Assembly: GCF_964340395.1 (NCBI RefSeq) | Contig: NC_135549.1 | Location: forward strand, 6,266,001-6,330,000 | From: Glandiceps talaboti | Taxonomy: Eukaryota > Hemichordata > Enteropneusta > Spengelidae | Direction: 5' to 3' | DNA: 64,000 nt | In this document: positions 33,593 through 50,597 of the stretch, piece by piece | Layout: each line of letters begins with the position of its first letter | Position numbering within the stretch: the first letter of the stretch is position 1 | The notes under the pieces: model-generated | Database searches by the model: none | The model's input: only the letters and a program-made list of their open reading frames with translations | Told to the model about the DNA's origin: nothing | Position numbers and translations under genes: made by a program

Positions 33593-35041
33593 AGCTTGCA
33601 GTCACAAACACTACCTTGAAATGTTTACGATAGTGAGATGGTATCTGAAAAATGCAGTTTATGCTTTGCATATTACAACTGAGCATAATGTTTGAGATAT
33701 GTTGATGTAGCCATATACATGTAATAAGTAAAGTACAAAGTTTTTCTTCTTCTGGAAGTCGATACACGTACATGCATAATAATGCAGAAAGAAGAAACAT
33801 AGTATTAAAGTGAGCTCATTACTTTTTCAGATCATCCTTTAATATCTGTATTAGTAATTTCTGATTGGGGGGGGGGCAGAAAACACACCGTTTCGTTTTT
33901 CCTAGCCCAGCGATTTGTCTATCTCACGTGACAGCTTACTAGATTTCATTTTTGTTCTGGCGAACTACATTGCCAAGTCTCTGGGCTTTGTTTTCCCGAG
34001 TTCAGTCACATTTAGAATGAAAGAATGTGGAATCAATGTATTCTGATTCTTCAACATTTATTCAATGAATATCTGTATGAATATTGAACAATGACAAACA
34101 CTTACATTTGTGATTGATAGCTGGATATGTGGAAATATATATTTACACCCTGACATGAAATCACTCTAGACCCAAACATATAAGCTTGCATGATTTGCAG
34201 TTAGCGTCGACCATTTTACAAGTTTAGGGTGTTGTTTTACTTGATAGATAATACATGTGTAACTCTTTTACTGCTGAACACAGCATGGTTGTTATTGAGG
34301 GAAGTTTAAAAAAGAAATGAACGTAAACAAAACTCTCTTCACTCACAATCCTGCTGGATTCAGTAATAAAAGTGCTCTAAGTCTATCAAGTAAAATATTA
34401 TACACTTTTTGTCATAAAACCTTAGCATTTGGGTGTGTGAGACACACAGAATTCTTGTTTGAGACACACACAATCCTTGTTTGTTTGAGACACACTGAAT
34501 CCTGGTCATAAGACCTTAGCATTTGACGTTTTATGCTACAATTTACTCTAACACATAACACATCAAAAGATGCGTGAGTCGGAGGTGACTTCTTCAAAGC
34601 ATCCTGCTTTACACACTGTTACAATTTCGTGTGGTGTCTAAGACACATTAACTTCTGGTCTGTCGAACAGAGTAAATAGTTGACATTAAGTCCCAAATGC
34701 TAAGCATTTATGACCATCAGAATAACAACCTAATCTTGCGAAATGATCAACTTTGATCATTAAATGTGCTATTATGTACAGTCTTCTGGTGAACACTCCC
34801 TGTTTTAGCTGTATGTCAATGCAACGTATCATAATTACAATTAAAATGATATCTGAAACAAAGTAGTCAAAAACTGTCAACAAATATCAAAGGTGTAAAC
34901 ATTTCTAACGCATATAACTTGCTGATAGAAAATAACATTTCTCAATTTGATACTTTAGAGACAAGATTGTTTGTTTCGGTTTCCTAAATAAAAGTAATAC
35001 ATTTTCGACAGTTCTCCAAAATTATTGTACTTTTCAGGACG

Positions 35042-35070
35042 GTGTTGTCGTTGTTGTTATTGTTGTTATT

Positions 35071-35114
<44 letters not shown>
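35042..35114. repeat. (GTT)n microsatellite
   Basis: About 24 GTT units with a few ATT interruptions at the left end. Confidence 0.9.
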
Positions 35115-35115
<1 letters not shown>

Positions 35116-35411
35116 AAACTTCATGATATAGCATATTGACCACTGCATATCATTTCTCCTCTAACTCTGGGTGACCTTAAACTCCAAACTATTGAATTAC
35201 CATTCTTAGCGTAACGACTGTTAATATTTGAGTCAGATCTTTCACATTGGAATCTCACCAAACCGTTAACGCGTTTTACCGTTTATCTGCTCAAACGTAT
35301 ACTTTTGGTATACTACACCAATCGATCAGTTACTTGTTTTTATTACTGGTGTATGGAATATATGTTGATAGACTAGTTCCTGGATGCCAACATCATAGTC
35401 CACGATACTAC

Positions 35412-35535
35412 ATTCCCTCCCCAGACACCACACACATACACACACACACACATACATACATACATACATACATACATACATACATACATACATACATACA
35501 CACATACACCACCCCCCCCCACACACACACACACA
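35412..35535. repeat. Compound (CA)n/(CATA)n microsatellite
   Basis: CA repeats, about 15 CATA units, a run of C, then CA repeats again, about 70 bp beyond the stop codon of channel gene 1 on that gene's strand. Confidence 0.9.
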
Positions 35536-35599
35536 TCATACCACCAGTAGTAGTTTGAGTCATCTCGATGCCCAGACATTACATTGAATTTAGAACACA

Positions 35600-37982
35600 T
35601 CAACATTCATCTAAAATGCCTATGTCGTCAGTAATATCGCTACCATTCGTCAAGGAAATTACAAATACAAGTGAAGTACAGAAAGCCACGGTCGACAAAA
35701 TGATGAAAAAGAGCTGGTCCATAATGACAGCAATTTTCTGCCAATCTGTGCAAACGAAAAAATCATCTCTGTTGTCGACTAAGTCTTCTTGGTCGTCGAT
35801 ATGTAACCGACTTTCCATTCGTTGAACGCGGCGTAAAGTTTGAGATATGTCACAGCGCATGTCTGTTAGTGTTTGAAACACCTTATCACTTTCTTCGTAC
35901 TGTTTCCGTGAAAGTAACGGCGAATTGGAATTGGATGACGACAGCAGCGAGTTACCAATCAGGATGTTCTGTTTGACAACATCTGACCGTGACCGCCATA
36001 ATTGACCTTTGTGTTTTCTGCGGAAAGTTAGGTGGCTTGGAACTTTCTTCTCTCTGCCTGGAACGTACCATACAAAGTTGTGCAATCCAAAACGACCAAA
36101 GAAAAGACGTTTTATGTACCATGGAACTGGACGCTGGCAGTTTTTCCGATGGTATATATTGAGGACCATAACTGTTAGTATACACGATGCCGACACCAGG
36201 CATATAATAGCAAAATAAAATGTACCTGCAAAGGACAAGGGAAAAAAATAAGACAAATCACAAAAATTTAACAGAATGAGTGTTTGTATGATATTCATGA
36301 ATAACTTGTTTCGGTTCAGATAATGAACTTTGAACTTTGAACTTTAGGCGAAACATATACTTTGATGAATCAACAGGTGGTGATATTGTACTCAAAGTCG
36401 TGTATACAGTGTCAGCTCATACGGAACGTCTTTTGTCATTTACAGCAAAGTATGTATACAAATAATTGTACAGCAAGTAAACCAATGGAATGGACAGATA
36501 TTAAATGGAGAAATTCTTGTGATATTTATACTATGTAAACTCACCGATAATAGGAAACTTTGCCTCGGTAGATGGGAAGTTGTGAGATATTTCCACATAG
36601 AAGAGGATCAATGTCAACAGGTTCGTAATTCCAAGAGACATTTTTTCTCCAGACTCAACGGGTAATAGGAATACCAGCACACTGATACCACTAACCAGAG
36701 CGAAAGGAACCATCTTAAATAATATACAGAACCGTGGGTGGCGCTGTAACACCATACTCAATACACTGCCTGACATTTCATAACGATAGTGTGTGAGCAG
36801 GGTGACACAAGGTGACATAAACGCTTCAATTAATGTCCAATCTTCCTGCTCTTGATAATTCTCAAGATGTACAATTGATGAGTTTGTAATCTTCACCTGG
36901 GTTTTTTCATAGGTCCAAGACGCAAAGAGTATTTCACATCGTTGTTTATCGAATGGCCAATAAGTGCCATCAAATTTACAACTGTTTTGCATCAAGGCTG
37001 GCGCAACCCACACCACGTGACCATCGTGAGATATAATCGCATTGGTTTCTGTCATTAGACGACCGTAAGTGTCATCTACACTAAATGTAGGAATTGAAAG
37101 TGAGAGAAAAAACATAAGTGGGTTTTATACAACATGTAATACATGTAGTTAGCTGCACCAGAAAAGTCCAGTCAAACTACTTTCTGCTTTCAGTACTCTA
37201 GTATTGATTACTGCTATCAACTAACACATGGTTTTCGGTGATAAAATAGCACCTCGGTTACTTACTTAATCTTGTTTTGGGGATTCCCTACAAGGGTTTA
37301 TGAGAAAACCTCGAATATAGAGAGTGTGGAAACAAAGATGCACTGGTATTCGTATGCCATCACCAGAGGTTTTCTATAACTATTACAAGGAACAGTATAC
37401 TAAATACAGGAAATAAGTCTGACTGGTATGTTTTCCCGTATACTGTGTGTGAATTATTATATATAATATATGGCACATGTACATTTATAACAAATTCAAT
37501 AAGTACATGTACAACAACCATTAAGTGGTCTATTGTGTCCCCTTTCTCGTCATTAGCTACCTGTACTTCATAACAATATATAGTATTTTCAAATAGACCA
37601 TACTTCATCACTCTGTTTTATCGCCCTCTATAATATAATCATTGATTTGGTCTTTCGGTCGCAACATAGATATATATGAATCTACGTAAAGTGTTTGAAT
37701 GTGAAGACGCGGATGGAGAGACAGACTGAAGCGTTACCGTGGTTAAACTTACGTGTTGAATATCGCTGTATCAGGAAGCCATATCTTATTAGCCGGTACT
37801 CTTACTTCTGTGATACCGTTGAAGTCTGAAGAATTCCACGTCAGATATGGATCGTACCATGCCTGAATAATATGGAGCAAAAGGCGACGGTTTTATTTAC
37901 ATATATATGTACCTATATTGTCGCTAAAGCTGTTAATATATTTATTTGGTTTTGTTGTTGTTGTTGTTGTTGTTGTTGTTGC

Positions 37983-38030
<48 letters not shown>

Positions 38031-38708
38031 CCTCGTTAATATTGATAGCGACGACGATGCAGATGACAAGAATGGTATTGGAGGCGAAAACAGAGGTACA
38101 GTCACTTTAGCAAGTTTCAAGTCAAGCAACTTCCAAAGGCAACTATTCACTTACATCATCTGGTACGTATTGATATGAACAGAGAATATGAAAACCTTGA
38201 TCATATTGACTACTAACGAGAGATGTTTAAGTCTTAAACAAACACCACATCTATAAATTGATAACATCTGTCATTACCTGTTGAATATATGCTGTCAGGA
38301 TGATCTGTTGATGCTTCTCATTCTAGAAATAGAAATAAAGTATACAGAGGTTAGAAAAAGGTGACTACACACCCCAAGGAATATATGGAATAAAAATTGC
38401 AGTAACTGCATTTCGTATGTCAAATTAAAGCATTTAAGTACTACAAGGTGACTGTCGAATAAATGGATTTCATATCCTTGATGGAGCTTTTTTGTGTTTA
38501 ACACTGTGTGACTGATATAACTAATTACTAGGGGTATCTCACGATAGTTACACGTGTGTCAGTGACATTGTTCAGCTTTAATAGTGTCATATTTTACATG
38601 CATTATTGATAAGCTTTTGTGTGTAATCGAATATTTCCACTCAATTTTCACCAGTGAGTATAGCTAGATAGATTCAGGAATGGCGACAGACAGACAGATA
38701 GATAGATA

Positions 38709-38758
<50 letters not shown>

Positions 38759-39862
38759 AGGAAGAAAGAGACATAAAGGAACAAATAGGAAACCTTCAGT
38801 TAATATACATATAACAGGCAAAAATGCAACAAGAACAACAAAATTCATTTACAAACGCTCCATTTGTTAAATACACTGTAGAGTGAAAAATATGGAATCT
38901 CACTATATTTGAAACACTTCTTCAATGATTGCAAGGCATAAACAGTGATTGCAAAACTTACTATTTCTTCGACTTGATGCAAACATACACTGAGTTCTAT
39001 TTCCACAATCTCATCGGTGTTGTTGACAGGTAATGCTAAGTTATCATAACCATCCAACAAATCATGAATCAAAGCGCTGTATGGATTACTCTGTTTTGAG
39101 CATAACCCTATAAGATAAAACAGACCAACCAGCAATTAACGATAATGCCTTCATGGAAAACCTTGAAAATCCCAGACAATTCGATAGCGTTAAAAAATAA
39201 AAAAAACAAAAGTGTTGGGGTGAGAAACGTCAGCAAATTAGTTCGATAGACACCACTATGTAGGTGACCAAACACCAACGCTTACTTACTTCAGTTGAAA
39301 AGAGCTTACATGTAATTAATGAAAGGATTGAGTTCCCAAATAGGTCGCAATGTAACTTTCAAACCTGTATTGGTTTCTGTTACTTACAAACACTAGGATT
39401 ATATGAGAAATGATTCATCTTTAAATAAAGATTTCATCTAAATAATGAAAAACAGAATTGTTCTTAGTTTAAATTGATTATATATAGCATACATTGCATG
39501 TTGTTTGCCTAATTCTTGGTTTCAAAACATTCTCTCTGATTCTAGACATGATTGTGACAAGCTACATTCAAACTAAGACAATTATTACATATGTTCCAGT
39601 GAACACTTGCACTAGTGTGCCCTGTTCAAATGACTGCAACAAGGTTTACAGCCCATAATTTTCTTGAGATCACATGAATTTTTCTGAATGCAAATTGTAC
39701 ATTTAGCAGTAGTAAAAATAATTTAAAGTAACCCACTCTTTCAAATCAATACATTATACTTCAATAACAAAAATATTGATACAACAATAGCAAAGTTTCA
39801 TCACCTGTATGCATCAAGCAGACGAACAGAAGTATCGCGATCAGAACACTGCGCATTGACAT
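35600..39862 (-). CDS. Cys-loop ligand-gated channel subunit, nicotinic-receptor-like, gene 1 (506 aa)
   Basis: Plasma-membrane subunit of a pentameric channel. Exons: 39862-39805, 39107-38962, 38322-38278, 37862-37753, 37080-36545, 36225-35600, all in phase (1521 nt). Exon sizes 146, 45 and 110 match those I recall for animal nicotinic genes. Signal peptide MSMRSVLIAILLFVCLMHT. Loop A is 'KIWLPDTAIF'. The Cys loop has 13 residues between Cys154 and Cys168 (CKFDGTYWPFDKQRC). Loop B is 'ASWTYEKT'. TM1 is 'ILFKMVPFALVSGISVLVFL'. TM2 follows 'PVESGEK', with the Glu at -1' expected of cation channels. TM3 lies in the last exon, then 'RPVPWYIKRLFF' (MX helix), a long cytoplasmic loop and TM4. Loop C ('HYRYEMSGSVLSM') lacks the adjacent cysteine pair, so it is not an alpha-type ACh site. 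It is more diverged than genes 2 and 3. The ligand is unknown. Confidence 0.93.
37954..38030. repeat. (GTT)n microsatellite in a channel gene 1 intron
   Basis: About 25 GTT units with one GCT, in the intron between the 45-bp and 110-bp exons. Confidence 0.95.
38690..38757. repeat. (GATA)/(CA)n microsatellite in channel gene 1
   Basis: Short GACA/GATA stretch followed by about 24 CA units. Confidence 0.9.
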
Positions 39863-42800
39863 GGTTACAACGGATACTGTCACTGCTTCGATCGTCTTAT
39901 CTGATGTTCATGTTATGTAGTCCTTCTATCTCTACTCACCCTTTTATAACTGAAGGTGTTGTTACCCATCCTGAATTCCAGTAACACAACTTTCCAAACA
40001 CTTCGGAGAATTTTTTGCAGAATTTGCATTAATTATGTTAATGATTTACAATGTTTCACCTTGAAAAATTGCTGTTATATTATGACTGGTATGTGAATCC
40101 ATGATGGGAAAAAATAGTCACCACTTAGAAGACACTTTTATCGCAATAAAACACGCTCAAATTTGTAATGTGATCCTTTTGTGAAGTTTATTTTTTGTAA
40201 GACAAAAGCCATAAGCATCTATCTGAACTGACTTTAGTTATAAGCTTATACATGTATTTCGGAGATTGATCTCGTGAAGATATGGCCTGACATGTTCTTT
40301 GACGATCGTTGACTCATTGAGGTTGCGTTTGGATAGGATACTTTATGTTGATTGATTTCAAGCAAATGAATTTGTCGTTCAGGTGACAAATAGTTGTTTT
40401 TACATTCGAGCCAAAGTTTGTCTTCTTTTCAATTATATCATCATTCAATGTTGGTAACCAACCTTGTATTTATGAATTCCCAAGTAAATTCTTCCTTCGC
40501 ATCGTTTGCCCATAATCAATTCATTTTCCATCAGAAAAACACAACAAAAATCGTCTTGTATAGAATCATAGTCATATAAACGAACAATATAGATAAAGAA
40601 TTAACAGTCTCTGGTATAAAACTACAAAGGTCAGATCTATGACATGGCCTACTCATACGTTGCTGGAAGTACCTGCTCTCTTGCTGTTTGTTCCAAATTA
40701 AGCACTTATTTGCATAAAAGAGAAAGGTCGGCGTCCTTTGAATCGTTTTGTTAAATCACACAAAACATTTACATGTATATCGTCTGTGAATAAGGAAAAT
40801 AATATTGTAAAGACAGAAAATTATTCCAACGTTGGTTGAACTGAAAGGTCTGACGACAGTAAATAGCAGGTAAAGTCCTTCAACTCAAAAAAGGTCTGAA
40901 ACGTATGTTTTTACTCATATATATATTCAGGTGAACACCTTTTGAAAATATGGGAATTTTTATACGAAAACACATTACGAACCGAATCATTTTGACATGT
41001 TAAACCTTGAATGTTTACATTCTCGAGTTTGATACAAAATTTTGTTTTCTACTAAAATATTGTAAATCTCAAAGAATACATCAACACATGAAAATGGACA
41101 AATTAATGAACGGAAATGCCAGTGATAAGTTGCAGGAGAAATTTTGAGAATCGATGATGTAATTCGTTATTTCACACCAAATTGCACAACTTGGGGAGTG
41201 AGGGATAAAGCTTGACTGTATGTAACTAGAATGGAAAATGATTAACAATGTCAATTACCGTACATTGAACCCTAACTTACAAATTATATTCATTAATCAC
41301 TAGTATAGGAGATATTGTAATAGATTTACCGTGTCTAACCCACGGTACGGTATTACACATGGAACCGAGTCGGACAGTGATTCTTTACCAATATATTTGC
41401 CAACCAACTACTTTTATATACTAAATGTGATTTTTTGGTGGAGAAGTATGTCTGATCCTCTTTGAAATAAAGTAATATTTACTACTATTTTGAAATCATA
41501 CGTAGCTACTGTATCAGTTTTGTTTAATGGATATCTCAGAATGGTAATGAAGTGGGATTGATCAGTGTACACATTTCACTGGTAACACTTACGCTGATGA
41601 TATTAAATGAATTTTCGTTCGCTCACCAATTTCGTCCATATTCCTGTGAAATGTAGAATGGACACAGTAGCATTAAACAAAACTACCTAAGTCAAACATT
41701 TTGGTTCTCATTGTCCAACCAAGGCTTTATATTATGAATTAAAGGAAACACTATTTCAAAATGCTCATCACATAAAACTGTATACATGAAGAGATCACCT
41801 TTAATCTCATGTAGACCCTAAAGCTCACACTATGTACTTGTCAATAATGTAGAAACCATATTTTCAAATTGCTACGAGTTCAACTTTCTGTAAAACGGTC
41901 ACGCTAATGTGTTTTAATCACAGACTCTTATTAGAATTTGAGAAATTGATGCTTGGTTCGAACTTCAATACCCTATAACTGTTCAGTAAAAGTAATTAAC
42001 ATGCATATTAGGGAAACAGAACTAGACGAGTACCTGTATAATTTCAATTTTACTAATTTGGTGATCAACTCAATAACCTTATTACTTCATAAATTTGGTA
42101 TAATGTCTGAAATCTACATTTTAGTTGTCCATATTCTTGATCATAACGAAATTGTTGTAACAATTGTTTTATGAGAAATCAAATAGCTGTCAGAAAATCA
42201 AATAACTGTGTGATAAATGTTCCTACAAAGTCAGAGATGGTTTAAGGTATGTCAATTTGGGGATAAAAGGTTTATATTACAATGGTATGTTAATGAATTT
42301 TCCCGAGATTTGTCAATTTTACACACAACTATCCTTAATAAGTACGGAACGTGAGTCTCTACCAATTTGTTGTTACATATCCACCACGCCTATTAGCTAC
42401 AGGGTAGTTCTTAAAATAACACATCATTACCCTTCAAATTATTCATCATATGTACCAATTAATCATGAACAAACTTATCAATATACGCTTCCCAGTATAT
42501 TGAATTATCGCCAAGTGTTTTACCTGGAAAATTATACAGGAGGATTTTGTGAATTTGTGAGATGTGGTTAGGCAGGGAAATATACTATCTACAATTGAGA
42601 CATATGACTATTTATTTATTTACATGTATTGAATTTAGTATATGTATTGTAGGAATGGGTCTGTTTCTTTTTTGTACACTCTACTAAACACTGTACTTGC
42701 AATTTTGATAGGTCCTTGACAATTTAATAAACAAGACAGACAAACAAACAGTAGAATTAGGAATGTTACATGTATATGCTAATAATGAAGCGGGTATTAG

Positions 42801-45615
42801 AGCGAGAGAGGTCATTTAGAGGAGAGACCATTACGGGGAAAACAGTCTGGTAACTTGTATAGTTTGAATGTCACACAACAAACTGTTGTCTTGTTCATAT
42901 AATAGCGATATATTCAATGATGGTATTTGGAACACGTGTACAATTTTCTATGAGTGTTTTGTTACAGTTACATCAAACACAATGTTACCGTTTATTGTGT
43001 GGTATCTCAGACTTATAAAGCCGACCAGAGCTCAGTGAAAACTTTTCTAAATACAACTTCTTAGGTGATCAACCTTTTCATATTCGTGGAAATGTGAACA
43101 CATTAAATTTCTCGAAATCCCGTACTATGAACGATGCAATCAAATTGCTGTGTTTGATGTTTATTTACCTGAAAGTAATTTAATTGCACATACAGTGATG
43201 CAGCTAATTATTTCCTCGAAACTACAACTTACTTTTTATTTCTAATTTTATTTCAGGACAACCAAGTTGAGAAATCCCGATTAAATTCCGAGGCTCCTAA
43301 AAAGCACAGCATTGTGTCCCAGCAGAGACCATTGGGATTAGGAGTTTAGTAAAGTACAGCTAATATACATAGCAGTACACCATGCACGACACATACAAGT
43401 GAAGTTACTACTATTAAACATACAAAGAAAGGATAAATTGAACATACTGAAAATTAAGAAGAAGGACCAAAAAAGATCTCTAAAATTACCTAAATTAGAA
43501 AGGATGTCAATCTGGGGACTCAAATTCAACTTTTCATTAAATATAGACGTACAATACATTGCAAGAACAGTCTTAAAATTTTAGTTCTAAAAACACACAT
43601 TTGCTATATGTGTCTATGAAAGGGCATGGTATTGTAAAAAATTTAAAAAAATCACGAGTTACTCATGTAACTATTAACATAAGGTTATTTTATACGGTTC
43701 ATATTGCAGTCAACTTATTGTAAATGAATATAAAATAGTAATATCTTCAAAGAAATAACTCTCCGTAAAATCTGTAAATTAGTCATACATACTACTATAA
43801 TTAACCACTTTACAGTAATTCGTGAATATATTATGAACACAAATTGTCCCATGGCTAGTTAATGAAAATGTATAATTTATTATCTATAAGATTTTCATTT
43901 TTTCCATATACATAACATAAGAATCAAGTTTTTTTTGTTTTTGGTTGTTGTTTTTGTTTGTTTGTTTGTTTGTTTGTTTGTTTGTTTTTTGTAATCAATA
44001 TTCATGAACTACTCGACAAAAAGGATTTGTAATACAATACGTGTAATTTTATTTCATTTAGTTTATTGTAAAAACTAAAAAGATTTTGTCTTTCCAATAT
44101 TCAATGTGCAATTCCCTACAATAGTAGGAAAACGGATAGATCAAAAGTTTACGTCACATTAACAAACCGACATGATATACCTGTAATATAACGTTATTAA
44201 TGCCTATATACAATATACAATAATTTATACCATAAAGTAAATTTAAAATAATACAATTCATAAAAATATTTTACAAGAGAAGGTTAAATGGTAGGGTTCC
44301 TCAGTTTGGGATCAGTTATCTTGGTCAACTTAAAGCATTGACTTTTCACTTAAAGAGTCAATTGATATCCCGGAATTCAAATACAAACACATTACAATAC
44401 AAATCAAAGTCCCTAATAGAATAGAATATTGTATCCGTTAAGAAAACTCTATTTCCTCATTGGATGATCTGTAATAAGTGTTTGATGCTAAAAAAAAACT
44501 AGTATAAATGGAATGTGTACAAAGGTATCACATTATCGGGGCTAACATCGAGTGTGAGACTCGATCCCATGCCGTAGTTTTCTCACGGTAGATTACTTTT
44601 AAATTAGTATTGAAAATAGGTCTAATTTACATATTCGATTTATCCATAGACCCAATAGTTGATGGAGGGTCTATGATTTAACATGAAAGTATATACCCGG
44701 TTCTTTTTAATGCAACTACACTCAAAAGATTACAAATTATAAAACGGGTTAAACTACAAATAAAAACATGTTTCATTTATGCTTATTCTTGCACATCAAG
44801 AACTAAAACAAAAATCATTAAACTATCTAATCTGCCATGAAAGTTCATTAAATCCACTGTTTTAAATATTCCAATTAGCTCTAGAATATCGGTGAAAACA
44901 TACGAATTAATGTGTTCTTCATTATAATTGTAACCAAATGAATGTAATCATGATATAATCTAAGTCTTCGCTTTGTACACCTTATAAGCTTATTGAAATT
45001 GTAATTTTGTCTGATCCGAAACAGTCCAGGGATTGATAGTTAGCATTCACACTCCACCAAACATTTTCCTCGTGATAACATTCACTGAAAGATACTGTTA
45101 TATTTGACCTACTATCTACTCGACCTAGACTTCTTGTGATGTTTGTTTACTAAGTTCAAGTTCGTGAATTTTAGTTTTCATTCACATGTTTTGAACTTGC
45201 AGAAATATTGTCATTAATACTCACTGCTTCACACCTCTAAAGTTCTCTCCGGAGTCTATTACATGTATATCAGTGACAACTGTCCCTGTTTCATGACTGT
45301 CACCAAATGCAATGTATTCCTAGTTGGTGAGTCAAACTTGTGGTATCACTCCAGACCTATTTCCTTTGTCTACACTACTTGTTAATATTGAATGTAATAT
45401 AATATAATATATATTTATATGGTATTGGTAAACCAGGTCTCACACCTCCTATATCCTTTGTCTATACTACTTGTTAATCAAATATCACTACCAGGAGATC
45501 TAAATCTCCATTTTATCATACCATTCAAATATTTTCCTGTGTTGACTCACATACTTATTTTGTTTCTGGTTTCTGATAGGTCAGTGACAGTGTCAATCAA
45601 CTTTGGTGGTTATAA
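39863..45615. other. Intergenic region between channel genes 1 and 2 (duplicated unit A)
   Basis: No gene found. AT-rich sequence that reappears in the same order, with indels, between about 50.6 and 57.3 kb. For example 39291-39750 matches 50605-51060, 40400-41260 matches 51070-51985, 41840-43560 matches 51990-53760, and 44020-45000 matches 55430-56760. About 41265-41840 has no counterpart in the other unit. A (GTTT)n tract lies at 43950-43988. Confidence 0.75.
39941..39948 (-). promoter_or_regulatory. TATA box of channel gene 1
   Basis: On the minus strand the sequence reads TATAAAAG (GTTATAAAAGGGTGAG), 79 bp upstream of the ATG at 39862. A start site about 30 bp downstream would give a 5' UTR of about 45-50 nt. 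Confidence 0.6.
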
Positions 45616-49775
<4,160 letters not shown>

Positions 49776-49869
49776 AATGAACTTCGCAAGCCTCTTTCTC
49801 AAGTGACTAACTGATTTTGCTCCTTGTCTCTCGCGCTCTCTCTATCACTGATAAATACTTCTGTCGTTC

Positions 49870-49877
49870 TTTATATA
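49870..49877 (-). promoter_or_regulatory. TATA box of channel gene 2
   Basis: Minus-strand TATATAAA, 95 bp upstream of the ATG at 49775; conserved in spacing and sequence in gene 3. Confidence 0.65.
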
Positions 49878-50102
49878 ACGGTTTCGATGCTATGTCCCCC
49901 ATCTTTTAAATAAAATGGTTGATTCTAATAATGGTGAAAACTAAATATAGGAAACAAGGCATCTGTTACGCTTTCGTCACGTTATACAATTGTCACATGA
50001 TACAATTGTCACTTTGTCATGGACTTGACATGTCATGCTTGAATAGACCAGTCGTGTGCCAATGGACAACAAAACATATTGCTATAACTTATTCAAGAAT
50101 AT

Positions 50103-50235
50103 AATAGAATAGAATAGAATAGAATAGAGTAGAATAGAATAGAATAGAATAGAATAGAATAGAATAGAATAGAATAGAATAGAATAGAATAGAATAGAAT
50201 AGAATAGAATAGAATAGAACAGAACAGAACAGAAT
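50103..50235. repeat. (AATAG)n pentanucleotide microsatellite
   Basis: About 26 AATAG units with a few substitutions (GAGTAG, AACAG), inserted between channel gene 2 and the duplication junction; the equivalent place beyond gene 3 lacks it. Confidence 0.95.
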
Positions 50236-50373
50236 AGGTAGTTTATTCAGTTACAATTTATTCCCACAGAGACTGTAATAAATATACATATACATGTAAT
50301 GTGCTCAAATATGACAGATGGGTGAAGACGATGATGGAGTGACAGACTGAAGCGTTACCGTGGTTAAACTTAC

Positions 50374-50478
50374 GTGTTGAATATCGCTGTATCAGGAAGC
50401 CATATCTTATTAGCCGGTACTCTTACTTCTGTGATACCGTTGAAGTCTGAAGAATTCCACATCAGATATGGATCGTTT
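50374..50478 (-). pseudogene. Orphan copy of exon 4 of channel gene 1 (remnant of the tandem duplication)
   Basis: Nearly identical to 37753-37857. It keeps the reading frame through 'ITEVRVPANKIWLPDTAIFN' and the donor GTAAGT, with few substitutions seen (one changes Thr to Met in 'DPYL(T/M)WNSS'). It has lost the first bases of the exon and the splice acceptor, which are replaced by sequence matching gene 1 intron further upstream (about 38588). No other exon of gene 1 is present nearby, so it cannot make a subunit. Confidence 0.9.
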
Positions 50479-50515
50479 CATATTTTACATGCATTATTGA
50501 CGGATTGCTTGCATG

Positions 50516-50545
50516 CTTACTTACTTACTTACTTACTTACTTACG

Positions 50546-50576
<31 letters not shown>

Positions 50577-50597
50577 CTACCTACCTACCTACCTACT
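50516..50597. repeat. (TTAC)n microsatellite
   Basis: About 20 TTAC/CTAC units, placed where introns and exons 1-3 of the gene 1 copy would have been; the array marks a deletion breakpoint. Confidence 0.9.

Larger units (their letters stand above)
33318..35599. other. Intergenic region between the CABIT-SAM gene and channel gene 1
   Basis: Should contain the CABIT-SAM promoter and 5' UTR exon(s) and the 3' UTR of channel gene 1. Visible contents: duplicated block B, a short GAGACACAC-rich stretch (34435-34495), a (GTT)n tract (35042-35114) and a CA/CATA microsatellite (35412-35535). No further gene recognised. Confidence 0.6.
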
